6,825 nt of DNA from an uncultured Megasphaera sp. (GCF_958350005.1 NZ_CATWFF010000114.1:1-6825), one strand, 5' to 3'. Shown: positions 1 to 6,112, numbered from the stretch's first letter. Numbers and translations are program-made. The notes: generated from the letters alone by a model not told the origin.

Positions 1-120
1 ATATATATGATTTGCAATGCGAAATATTAATGATGCGATCAAAACATATATATTCGGAGCGAATTAGAGCCATTGCGTTCACAATAATATACGTATATCC
101 CTGAAAATATAAAAATATAC

Positions 121-131
121 GGGGGGGGGGG
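121..131. repeat. Homopolymeric G11 tract in promoter region
   Basis: Eleven consecutive G residues sit in an otherwise very AT-rich intergenic stretch and directly abut a TATAAT hexamer at 132-137. Long G or C tracts are prone to slipped-strand mispairing and, in other bacteria, create phase-variable promoters when they lie between the -35 and -10 elements. The tract is seen directly. Its role in switching is inferred, and its exact length could be affected by sequencing error. Confidence 0.9.
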
Positions 132-137
132 TATAAT
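132..137 (+). promoter_or_regulatory. Candidate -10 box of the LysR gene promoter
   Basis: A perfect TATAAT lies 61 bases before the LysR start codon. With a spacer of 16 to 18 bases the -35 region falls at about 108-115, which reads as A/T-rich sequence with a poor match to TTGACA. The better match CTGAAA at 101-106 is 25 bases away, too far at the present G-tract length. The G11 tract fills most of the spacer, so its length should set promoter geometry. Transcription would start near 143-145. Confidence 0.5.
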
Positions 138-142
138 TTGTA

Positions 143-202
143 ATGGACTTATGCTGTTCAAAGAGCAGTATGACCATGCAAAGGGAAGGAGATTATATAT
201 GA
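143..202 (+). other. Possible 19-codon leader ORF overlapping the LysR start
   Basis: An ATG at 143 opens a 19-codon frame that includes two adjacent Cys codons (positions 4 and 5). It ends with TGA at 200-202, overlapping the LysR ATG at 199-201 as ATGA, a typical arrangement for translational coupling. No Shine-Dalgarno sequence precedes ATG 143. If transcription starts near 143 from the TATAAT at 132-137, the message would be almost leaderless. This may be a chance frame. Confidence 0.2.
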
Positions 203-1092
203 ACATTGATCATTTTATTTATTTTATTGAAACCGTGAAAAAACAGAGTTTTACAAAAGCTGCAGACTCACTGTTTATTAGTCAATCGACAATTAGTAAA
301 GCTGTGCGGTCTCTGGAAAAGGCTTATGATACGGAATTAGTAGATAGAACAGCAAAAAAATTCAAACTTACATCAGCAGGAGAGATTTTTTATCACAGTG
401 CTGTCAAAATTGTCTCCAATTATCAGGCAGAAACGGAAGTGCTATCCGTTCTTCTAAATAGCCGGCGTGGAACACTGACATTGGGTATTCCTCCTGTGAC
501 GATTACGATTGTTCATTCTATACTGCATCAGTACCAGGCTATGTATCCGGCTATTCACCTGCAAGTATCTGAATTGGGGGCTAAAACAGCTTACTCCCTA
601 GCAAAAGCAGGGGCAGTAGATATCAGTATTTTAATACAGCCCTTTGTTGATACAGATTTTGTACAGATCCCATTTTTACATTCTGATGTTGTATGTGTTG
701 TTTCTCCCAGTCACCGGCTGGCTAATTATGATACCATTTCATTCCAACAGTTATCGCAGGAATCCTTCTATATTTTAAATACGACATTCATGCTTCATGA
801 TGCCATTATTGATGCCTGCCATAAAGCTGGATTTTCTCCTCATATTGTACAGGAAAGTGGACAGTGGGATTTACTCGTCGAATCGGTATGTAGCAGCAAT
901 GGTGTTACCCTGCTGCCGCGACCAATTATTGAGAAATTTTGCACAAACAAAGTGGTTTCTATCGCCTTGTGTGACCCCATATTGCCTTGGGTACCGACAG
1001 TTGCGTATCATAAGGAGAAATTTATTTCTGCTCCCATGAAGCTTTTTTTGGACATGATTGAAAAAATAAAAGAGAGAAACGAGGCACAATAA
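199..1092 (+). CDS. LysR-family transcriptional regulator
   Basis: A 297-residue LysR-type regulator that probably controls the permease, CoA-transferase and hydratase genes just downstream. The N-terminal winged helix-turn-helix is clear: residues 17-40 carry the family pattern S-F-T-K-A-A-D, then S-Q-S-T-I-S-K, then R-S-L-E, and the wing ends with L-T-S-A-G at 57-61. A linker helix follows to about 90. The rest forms the two-lobed effector-binding domain, starting around G-T-L-T-L-G-I (91-97). Length is normal for the family. ATG 199 is chosen because AAGGAG at 186-191 lies 7 bases before it and the protein then begins with the standard M-x-x-x-x-F start; the in-frame ATG at 151 would add 16 non-family residues and lacks a ribosome binding site. 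No intrinsic terminator follows, so some read-through into the permease is possible. The effector is unknown, perhaps the transported acid or its CoA ester. Confidence 0.93.
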   Translation: MNIDHFIYFIETVKKQSFTKAADSLFISQSTISKAVRSLEKAYDTELVDRTAKKFKLTSAGEIFYHSAVKIVSNYQAETEVLSVLLNSRRGTLTLGIPPVTITIVHSILHQYQAMYPAIHLQVSELGAKTAYSLAKAGAVDISILIQPFVDTDFVQIPFLHSDVVCVVSPSHRLANYDTISFQQLSQESFYILNTTFMLHDAIIDACHKAGFSPHIVQESGQWDLLVESVCSSNGVTLLPRPIIEKFCTNKVVSIALCDPILPWVPTVAYHKEKFISAPMKLFLDMIEKIKERNEAQ

Positions 1093-1157
1093 TGACGTAA
1101 ATTCATGATATATGTGAAATCAACCCATTTTACTTCAATGCGATGAAATGCTACCAT

Positions 1158-1190
1158 GAATGCATGAAACGCATTCCACTGAGAATGCAT
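1158..1190. promoter_or_regulatory. Candidate LysR-type operator with repeated half-sites
   Basis: GAATGC (1158-1163), seven bases, then GCATTC (1171-1176) form a perfect 6-bp-arm dyad. Within it, T1161 to A1173 has the T-N11-A spacing typical of LysR-family boxes. A third arm, GAATGCAT at 1183-1190, repeats 1158-1165 in direct orientation and can also pair with GCATTC. If the -10 box is at 1213-1218, the dyad is centred near -58 and the extra half-site lies near -35, as expected for the recognition and activation sites of a LysR-activated promoter. Binding by the adjacent regulator is inferred. Confidence 0.5.
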
Positions 1191-1212
1191 CGGCCATGGC
1201 TAAGTGCTTTGT

Positions 1213-1218
1213 TACTAT
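1213..1218 (+). promoter_or_regulatory. Weak candidate -10 box for the permease operon
   Basis: TACTAT matches four of six positions of the -10 consensus. The 17-base-spaced -35 position (1190-1195) has no recognisable consensus, which is common in promoters needing a LysR-type activator. The predicted start near 1225 leaves about 33 bases of leader before the permease. Confidence 0.3.
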
Positions 1219-1239
1219 GTTCTGTTTGTCACAAGTAAA

Positions 1240-1260
1240 AAGGAGTTGAGCATGTAGATG
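1240..1260 (+). promoter_or_regulatory. Ribosome binding site with ATG-TAG start-stop before the permease ATG
   Basis: AAGGAG at 1240-1245 is followed 6 bases later by ATG TAG (1252-1257), a start codon immediately followed by a stop. The permease ATG at 1258 comes directly after and in the same frame. The spacing is ideal for the dead-end ATG and long (12 bases) for the permease ATG. The sequence is seen directly. Whether the start-stop tunes permease translation is inferred. Confidence 0.6.
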
Positions 1261-2673
1261 GATCTAAATGTTATCATCATTATCTTGAGCTTGGTAGGGC
1301 TCATTGCCTTTGCGTACCGGGGATTTTCCGTTATTATGATGGCCCCCATTATGGCTATTTTGGCGGCTACACTTTCCGGATTGGATATTATGCCCTCGTA
1401 CACAGAATTATTTATGGGTAAGGCGGTTACGTATATTAAATCGTATTTCCCTGTATTTATGTTAGGTGCTATTTTCGGCAAGGTCATGGAAGAAACAGGG
1501 CTGGCCCGCAGTCTGGCCAGCGCTATTATCAATGGCCTGGGAAAAGAACCTCACAAAGCAGTTATTTCTGTCGTCTTGGCTGCATCTATACTGACGTATG
1601 GCGGCGTACTTCTGTTTGTCGTTGTATTTGCTGTCTACCCGTTTGCAGCCGCCTTGTTTAAGGAAGCTAATTATCCGAAACATTTTGTACCGGCAGTTAT
1701 CGCTCTTGGTGCATTTACGGCGACTATGGACTGCTTGCCTGGAACTCCGCAGATTCAGAATATTATTCCTACTACCTATTTCGGAACCAACTTGTACGCT
1801 GGTCCTCTGGCTGGCCTGATTGGTGCGGCTATTATTTATGGCTGTGGTGGATATTACCTGGTACATCGCCTGAAAGCTGCTATTGCCCGCGGTGAAGGCT
1901 ACGGTAATCATACGCTGAATGAACCGGAAATCGATCCTAATGCCCGGTTATTTTCCTGGAAAGTGGCCTGCCTGCCGCTGGTAGCCGTATTAGTCTTAAA
2001 CTTCGTTATTACAGAATGTATTGTATGGAACCCGGATATTCTCGTTCCATTTCAGCATATGAAAGGCGTTCCTCTTGTTGCTGGCAAGGTGCAAAATGTA
2101 GCCAGCGTCTGGGCGTTAATCATTTCTCTGGTTACGGGCATTATCATTGCACTGGTTGTCGGATGGCGGGAAATTAAAACCGTTACGTCCATGACGAAAG
2201 TACTTAATGCCGGCGCTATTGGTTCACTGCTGGCCATTATGAATACGGCATCGGAAGTTGGCTACGGTAATGTTATTTCTCAGCTGCCTGGTTTTGCTGA
2301 TGTAGCAAATTTCCTCATCAACATTCATGTTGGCGGCACGCCGCTCGTATCTGAAGCGGTAAGTGTTACGGTATTGGCCGGTATTACTGGTTCAGCATCT
2401 GGAGGCATGGCCATTGCTTTGGAATTGATGTCGCAGGACTGGTTGTCTTGGGCCCAATCTATTGGCATGGGGCCAGAAATCCTGCACCGTGTTGCCTCGA
2501 TGGCTTCCGGCGGTTTGGATACATTGCCTCACAATGGCGCTGTTATTACCTTACTTGCCGTTTGTGGCATGACGCATCGTGAATCATATCGGGATATTTT
2601 TGCGATAACCCTGCTGAAAACGTTTGCTGTATTTGTTATTATTGCAATTTATACGCTTACGGGACTTCATTAA
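1258..2673 (+). CDS. GntP-family permease (organic-acid:H+ symporter)
   Basis: A 471-residue integral membrane protein of the GntP family, proton-coupled importers of gluconate, 3-hydroxybutyrate and related small acids. Hydrophobic segments are visible at about 3-20, 24-42, 61-79, 101-133, 142-157, 180-203, 235-254, 282-303, 315-330, 360-390, 425-437 and 447-469, giving 11 to 13 helices. Family signatures include T-Y-G-G-V at 113-117, L-P-G-T-P-Q-I-Q-N at 160-168 and, near the C-terminus, G-G-L-D-T-L-P-H-N-G (418-427) followed by T-H-R-E-S-Y (439-444). The hydrophilic stretch at 206-232 is probably a loop. Length is slightly above the usual 440-450. The gene leads a cluster with a CoA-transferase 21 bases downstream, like the Bacillus arrangement of a GntP-type permease (yxjC) with CoA-transferase genes. 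This favours a short hydroxy- or keto-acid over gluconate. The precise substrate cannot be read from sequence. Confidence 0.9.
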   Translation: MDLNVIIIILSLVGLIAFAYRGFSVIMMAPIMAILAATLSGLDIMPSYTELFMGKAVTYIKSYFPVFMLGAIFGKVMEETGLARSLASAIINGLGKEPHKAVISVVLAASILTYGGVLLFVVVFAVYPFAAALFKEANYPKHFVPAVIALGAFTATMDCLPGTPQIQNIIPTTYFGTNLYAGPLAGLIGAAIIYGCGGYYLVHRLKAAIARGEGYGNHTLNEPEIDPNARLFSWKVACLPLVAVLVLNFVITECIVWNPDILVPFQHMKGVPLVAGKVQNVASVWALIISLVTGIIIALVVGWREIKTVTSMTKVLNAGAIGSLLAIMNTASEVGYGNVISQLPGFADVANFLINIHVGGTPLVSEAVSVTVLAGITGSASGGMAIALELMSQDWLSWAQSIGMGPEILHRVASMASGGLDTLPHNGAVITLLAVCGMTHRESYRDIFAITLLKTFAVFVIIAIYTLTGLH

Positions 2674-2694
2674 GAGAAAGGAGAATTTACAAAC

Positions 2695-4089
2695 ATGGCA
2701 ATATGCATTTCTGCTGCAGAAGCGGCAAAAAAAATACCTGATAACGCCGTTCTTGCGACAAGCGGGTTTGTCGGCGGCTTAGTACCGGAGTCTATATTAA
2801 AGGCTATTCAGTCATCGTTTTTGGAAACAGGATCTCCACGGAATTTGGGACTTATCTTCGCTGCTGGTCAGGGAGATGGTGGTGAATTAGGATTAAATCA
2901 CTTAGGTGAAGAAGGGCTGTTGCGTTTTGTCATTGGCGGCCATTTTAATCTGTCGCCCCGCATCGGCAAGTTGATTATGGAAAATAAAATCGAAGCCTAT
3001 AACTTACCGCAGGGAACGATTTCCCAGTGGTTCCGTGATATTGCCGGACGCCGTCCAGGCACGATAACAAAAGTAGGGCTGCGGACTTTTGTAGATCCCC
3101 GTTTGGAAGGTGGCCGTATCAACACTAAAACAACAAAGGATATTGTACAGGTTCTGGAGTTGGATGGAGAAGAATGGTTGTGGTATAAACCACATCATTT
3201 GGATGTAGCTATTATTCGCGGAACGACGGCTGATGAAGATGGCAATATCACAATGGATGAAGAAATTGGAACTGGCGAAGCTTTGGCCATTGCTGAAGCT
3301 GCACGGGCTTGCGGCGGAATCGTCATTGCTCAGGTAAAAAAATTTGCAAAGCAAGATTCACTGGATCCTAAAGATGTAAAGGTTCCTGGTGTGCTTGTAG
3401 ATTATATTGTTCCCTGCCAGGATCCGGATACAGATCATCGCATGACTTGGGAATTTGCTTATAATCCAGCTTTTAACGGCGATTTGAAAGTCTCTTTAGG
3501 ATCGCTGGCACCACTGCCATTGAATAATCGTAAAATCATTGCTCGTCGCTGTGCTATGGAACTTATTCCTGATGCTGTCGTCAATTTGGGGATTGGTATG
3601 CCCGAAGGCGTATCGGCTGTAGCTGCTGAAGAAGGTATAAAAGGAATGGTCCTGACGACTGAAGCCGGAACGATTGGCGGTGTTCCTGCCGGTGGCAGCA
3701 GCTTTGGCGCGGCGACCAATGCTGCCTCGATTCTCGATCAACCTTACCAGTTTGATTTTTATGATGGAGGCGGTGTAGATCTGGCTATTTTGGGGCTGGC
3801 TGAAGCTGATGCAGAAGGTAATATTAACGTTAGCAAGTTCCATGGTCGCGTAGCTGGATGCGGTGGCTTCATCAATATTACGCAGAACTCCAAGAAAGTA
3901 ATTTACTGCGGTACCTTTACAGCTGGTGGTTTGAAAGAAGAGGTACGAGATGGCAAGCTCGTTATTACGCAGGAAGGGAAGAATAAAAAATTCCTGTCTC
4001 ATGTAGAACAGGTTACCTTCAGCGGCAGTTATGCTAACTCCATAGGACAGCCTGTATTATATGTTACAGAACGAGCCTTTTTAAACTGA
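2695..4089 (+). CDS. Acyl-CoA:carboxylate CoA-transferase, fused alpha/beta (frame interrupted near 3' end)
   Basis: Moves CoA from a donor such as acetyl-CoA onto a carboxylic acid. Both family I CoA-transferase domains are present in one chain: the N-terminal domain (about 1-270, with S-G-F-V-G-G at 23-28) and the C-terminal domain (about 278 onward). The probable catalytic glutamate is E323 in T-T-E-A-G-T-I-G-G, with P-A-G-G just after, and a G-C-G-G-F motif precedes the last segment. It resembles propionate CoA-transferase (Pct) and YdiF-type enzymes. AAAGGAG at 2677-2683 supports ATG 2695. As read, the protein has 464 residues, about 50 short of the family's roughly 515-530. It stops at TGA 4087-4089, while the missing C-terminus is encoded in the -1 frame up to 4241. 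The gene is therefore a recent frameshift mutant, a sequencing error, or uses -1 frameshifting to yield 515 residues. Function of the short form is doubtful. Confidence 0.88.
   Translation: MAICISAAEAAKKIPDNAVLATSGFVGGLVPESILKAIQSSFLETGSPRNLGLIFAAGQGDGGELGLNHLGEEGLLRFVIGGHFNLSPRIGKLIMENKIEAYNLPQGTISQWFRDIAGRRPGTITKVGLRTFVDPRLEGGRINTKTTKDIVQVLELDGEEWLWYKPHHLDVAIIRGTTADEDGNITMDEEIGTGEALAIAEAARACGGIVIAQVKKFAKQDSLDPKDVKVPGVLVDYIVPCQDPDTDHRMTWEFAYNPAFNGDLKVSLGSLAPLPLNNRKIIARRCAMELIPDAVVNLGIGMPEGVSAVAAEEGIKGMVLTTEAGTIGGVPAGGSSFGAATNAASILDQPYQFDFYDGGGVDLAILGLAEADAEGNINVSKFHGRVAGCGGFINITQNSKKVIYCGTFTAGGLKEEVRDGKLVITQEGKNKKFLSHVEQVTFSGSYANSIGQPVLYVTERAFLN
4080..4086 (+). other. -1 slippery heptamer T TTA AAC followed by TGA
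   Basis: The zero-frame codons are GCC TTT TTA AAC TGA, so the heptamer T TTA AAC is in the register required for -1 slippage (X XXY YYZ). Slipping there reads CTG at 4086 next and enters the open frame that encodes the family's C-terminus, with no residue gained or lost against relatives. The -1 frame has a stop at 4035-4037, so the shift must occur within 4038-4086. I see no strong downstream stem or pseudoknot and no strong upstream Shine-Dalgarno-like stimulator. The same DNA also results from loss of one base before TTTTT. Confidence 0.45.
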
Positions 4090-4241
4090 CTGCAGATGGC
4101 ATGGAATTAATTGAAATTGCCCCTGGCATTGATTTGGAAAAAGATATTTTGGCTCATATGGATTTCCGGCCGATTATACGAGATGTTAAGGAAATGGATG
4201 CTCGTATTTTCGCCAGCGACCCAATGGGACTGAATATATAA
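4086..4241 (+). pseudogene. Out-of-frame C-terminal segment of the CoA-transferase
   Basis: Reading CTG from 4086 to TAA at 4239-4241 gives 51 residues that match the end of Pct/YdiF-type CoA-transferases. Visible family landmarks are L-I-E-I-A-P-G-I-D-L-E-K-D, then H-M-D-F-R-P-I-I, M-D-A-R-I-F and D-P-M-G-L at the end. There is no start codon or ribosome binding site of its own, so it is expressed only as a continuation of the upstream frame. Its intact sequence suggests the disruption is recent or that the frame is still used. Counting this segment, the gap to the hydratase is 24 bases, like the 21-base gap upstream; without it the gap would be 176 bases. Confidence 0.85.
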
Positions 4242-4265
4242 GTAACTGGGAAAGGAGATGAAAAC

Positions 4266-4682
4266 ATGGCAAGAGATATTGCGTATGACGACATTCATGT
4301 CGGCGATTCTGCCTCTCTTTCCAAGACGATTTCTGAATATGATGTGTATGCCTTTGCCGGCGTTACAGGAGATTTTAATCCTGTACACATTAATGCAGAA
4401 TTTGCCAAGGATTCAATGTTTCAGCAGCGGATCGCCCACGGCATGTTGTCAGCTGGCCTGATTTCCGCCGTACTGGGTACGGAATTACCGGGAATTAATA
4501 CGATTTACATGAATCAGTCTCTGAGCTTTTTAGCTCCCGTACTTTATGGAGACACGCTGACTGCTACTGTGGAATGCAAGGAAAAAGACGATGCCAAACA
4601 TCGCATTATCTTTAAGACAACCGTGACAAATCAGCACGGTAAGATCGTGACTGACGGCGAAGCCCGAGTCATGAAAAAGTAA
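4266..4682 (+). CDS. MaoC/PhaJ-like (R)-specific enoyl-CoA hydratase
   Basis: A 138-residue single hot-dog-fold protein of the MaoC dehydratase family, about the length of PhaJ enzymes. These interconvert (R)-3-hydroxyacyl-CoA and trans-2-enoyl-CoA in the cytoplasm. The hydratase-2 catalytic motif is intact at 36-41 (D36, N38, P39, H41), and the family's H-G-M at 58-60 follows. AGGAG at 4253-4257 precedes ATG 4266 by 8 bases. It is last in the permease/CoA-transferase cluster, and a strong terminator lies about 120 bases downstream. In this setting it would dehydrate the hydroxyacyl-CoA made by the CoA-transferase, for example 3-hydroxybutyryl-CoA to crotonyl-CoA, or act in the reverse direction. 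Other MaoC-family roles, such as in fatty-acid or phenylacetate metabolism, cannot be excluded but fit the context less well. Confidence 0.88.
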   Translation: MARDIAYDDIHVGDSASLSKTISEYDVYAFAGVTGDFNPVHINAEFAKDSMFQQRIAHGMLSAGLISAVLGTELPGINTIYMNQSLSFLAPVLYGDTLTATVECKEKDDAKHRIIFKTTVTNQHGKIVTDGEARVMKK

Positions 4683-4703
4683 GGTTCCCCGCTTTGGTGA
4701 GCC

Positions 4704-4800
4704 GGAACTGTATAGACGGCATAATGGCACTGCTTACAATCTTCCTTTTTGCCGTCTGGAACTGCATCACATGCCAATAAAACCCAATACGTGCTTACAA
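4704..4800. repeat. Imperfect repeats and inverted repeat after the hydratase gene
   Basis: GGAACTG occurs at 4704-4710 and 4758-4764, and each copy is followed about 28-35 bases later by GCTTACAA (4732-4739 and 4793-4800), suggesting a degenerate tandem duplication. Overlapping it, AGACGGCA (4714-4721) and TGCCGTCT (4750-4757) form a perfect 8-bp inverted repeat with a 28-base loop. No start codon with a ribosome binding site and no coding frame was found here. The 4683-4999 gap contains only these repeats and two terminators. Confidence 0.45.
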
Positions 4801-4801
4801 C

Positions 4802-4860
4802 AATCCCCCGTTACATCCGGCAACCCACTGCCGAGTTTGATGTAACGGGGGATTTGTTTT
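4802..4860 (+). terminator. Rho-independent terminator of the permease/CoA-transferase/hydratase cluster
   Basis: A perfect 16-bp stem (4802-4817 with 4839-4854) with a GC-rich core of five C-G pairs is followed by a T-rich run through 4860. Inside the loop, CGGCA (4818-4822) and TGCCG (4829-4833) form a second short stem, giving a two-tier hairpin. It ends the plus-strand cluster. Confidence 0.9.
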
Positions 4861-4909
4861 GCATGCATGACCTTTATTGGGGGTGTCTATCCATCTGTCC
4901 CGGAGCCAT

Positions 4910-4961
4910 AAAAAAGCTATGACCTAAGGAAGACGATCGTATCTGTTCCTTCGGTCATAGC
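4910..4961 (-). terminator. Rho-independent terminator of the ketopantoate reductase-family gene
   Basis: The arms 4916-4931 and 4946-4961 pair over 16 positions with one mismatch around a 14-base loop. On the minus strand the stem is followed by six T (4915-4910). It lies 38 bases past the stop codon of the minus-strand gene ending at 5000. Confidence 0.9.
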
Positions 4962-4999
4962 CGGGTAATGCATCGTTTGCTTTTAGCTGTCAATGGTGG

Positions 5000-5920
5000 T
5001 TATGCATGGGAAGTTTTCTGTATGCGCTGGAAAAGGACGTGGTAGCAATGGGCCGACAAGGGAACGGGAAGCTGCAGTTCTGCTGCTTTGCGGACGAGAT
5101 AGCCGCTGAATGTATCCAGTTCGCTTTGATGGCCCTGTTCCAGGTCACGGGCTAGTGAACTGGTCACATTTTTATCATCCTGCTTGAGAATGCGGTCTAC
5201 CATCGTGTCTACAAGTGTGTCAGACAGGTGAACCCCCAGGGCCTTGCCGACCGTATACGCTTCCTGAAGGAGCTGGCGGAATTCTTCACGGCGCTGGGGA
5301 TTATCGACTACTTCACCGATCGTGCAGTCGTAATAGGCTGTCATGACGTTGTATGCACAGTTCAGAATGTATTTATTCCAGATTTCCTGTGTAATGTCAT
5401 CGGTCTTGCGCGTTGTCAGGCCGGGATGATTGAGGACTTCATAAGCCTGCTGTGCAGCAGCTTCATCAGCAGAACCGAGAAAAATGCGGGCAAAATGGCC
5501 GTACTGGCCGATAGAGAAATCCTGGTTATAGGCAGATGTAATATAAATGCATGAATCGACGAGACGACCGTGGGGAAGGATGCGCCGTGCTGTTTCCATG
5601 TGATCGACGCCGTTGAGGATGAGGACGACGATGGTGTGTGTGTCTATGCAGGGGAGCGCTGCCGTCAGTGCGTCGGCGAGAGAATAGTTTTTGACGCAGA
5701 CGAAAATCATATCCTGAATGCCGGCACTGGCCGGAGTATCTGTTACAGCTGGATGAAATACGTGTTCACCGAAAAAATCGCTGTGCAGTACCAGACCGTG
5801 TTCCTGAATCGATTCTTTTCGTTTCCTGCGGGCTACGACGGTAACGTTGTCATAGTTTGCACATAAAATGGATGCTATATAACCGCCAACGCCGCCAATT
5901 CCTGTTACCATGAGTTTCAT
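5000..5920 (-). CDS. Ketopantoate reductase-family protein (2-dehydropantoate 2-reductase, PanE-like)
   Basis: A 306-residue NADPH-dependent reductase of the ketopantoate reductase family, whose founding reaction makes pantoate for pantothenate and CoA synthesis. The Rossmann dinucleotide motif G7-x-G9-x-x-G12 is at the N-terminus. Residues matching the E. coli PanE active site are present: N103 in L-N-G-V, K183 in W-N-K with N187 and N191, S254/S255, and E267. ATG at 5920 is chosen over the in-frame ATG at 5950 because it starts directly at the Rossmann strand and has AGGA five to six bases upstream; the longer form adds 10 unlikely residues. It is a single-gene unit with its own candidate promoter and terminator, converging on the hydratase cluster. 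No panB or panC is adjacent, and many genomes carry several paralogues, so it could reduce another 2-keto acid. Confidence 0.88.
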   Translation of the reverse strand: MKLMVTGIGGVGGYIASILCANYDNVTVVARRKRKESIQEHGLVLHSDFFGEHVFHPAVTDTPASAGIQDMIFVCVKNYSLADALTAALPCIDTHTIVVLILNGVDHMETARRILPHGRLVDSCIYITSAYNQDFSIGQYGHFARIFLGSADEAAAQQAYEVLNHPGLTTRKTDDITQEIWNKYILNCAYNVMTAYYDCTIGEVVDNPQRREEFRQLLQEAYTVGKALGVHLSDTLVDTMVDRILKQDDKNVTSSLARDLEQGHQSELDTFSGYLVRKAAELQLPVPLSAHCYHVLFQRIQKTSHA

Positions 5921-6003
5921 TGTTTCCTGCCTTCTTTCTGATAGAATCATGCCGATACATATACGTATGACATTATAGGATATGCTGCAATATATACTGC
6001 GTT

Positions 6004-6038
6004 CTATAAATTATATAGCAAAACAGCCGATTTGTCTT
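6004..6038 (-). promoter_or_regulatory. Candidate promoter of the ketopantoate reductase-family gene
   Basis: On the minus strand AAGACA (6038-6033), a 17-base spacer and a perfect TATAAT (6015-6010) form a sigma-A-like promoter, with a leader of about 85 bases. The -10 box lies inside an imperfect AT-rich inverted repeat, CTATA...TATAG (6004-6018), that could serve as an operator. A second TATAAT closer to the gene (plus-strand ATTATA near 5972-5977) lacks a good -35 box. Confidence 0.5.
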
Positions 6039-6112
6039 CCTGTATCCAGGACAGCTCAAGTGCTGTGCCAGTGACCTAGGAACGTAAGGGGATGATGGTG
6101 GCCGGAGAATGC

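Noticed and set aside
151..198. Upstream in-frame ATG that would lengthen the LysR protein by 16 residues
   Set aside because: It has no ribosome binding site, the added residues do not fit the family N-terminus, and ATG 199 has an AAGGAG at good spacing.
3004..4002. Minus-strand open frames of 86 to 168 codons opposite the CoA-transferase
   Set aside because: They are explained as shadows of the strong coding frame on the plus strand; composition and lack of start signals do not support real genes.
4086..4241. Independent small gene between the CoA-transferase and the hydratase
   Set aside because: The sequence is the family-conserved C-terminus of the CoA-transferase and has no start of its own.
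5228..5866. Two plus-strand open frames of about 100 codons opposite the reductase gene
   Set aside because: They are antisense to a gene with intact catalytic residues, have no ribosome binding sites, and resemble no protein family.
6040..6085. Short inverted repeats (CCTG/CAGG and ACAGC/GCTGT) as a riboswitch or small RNA
   Set aside because: The stems are only 4-5 bp, with no terminator or known riboswitch pattern, and lie upstream of the mapped promoter candidate.
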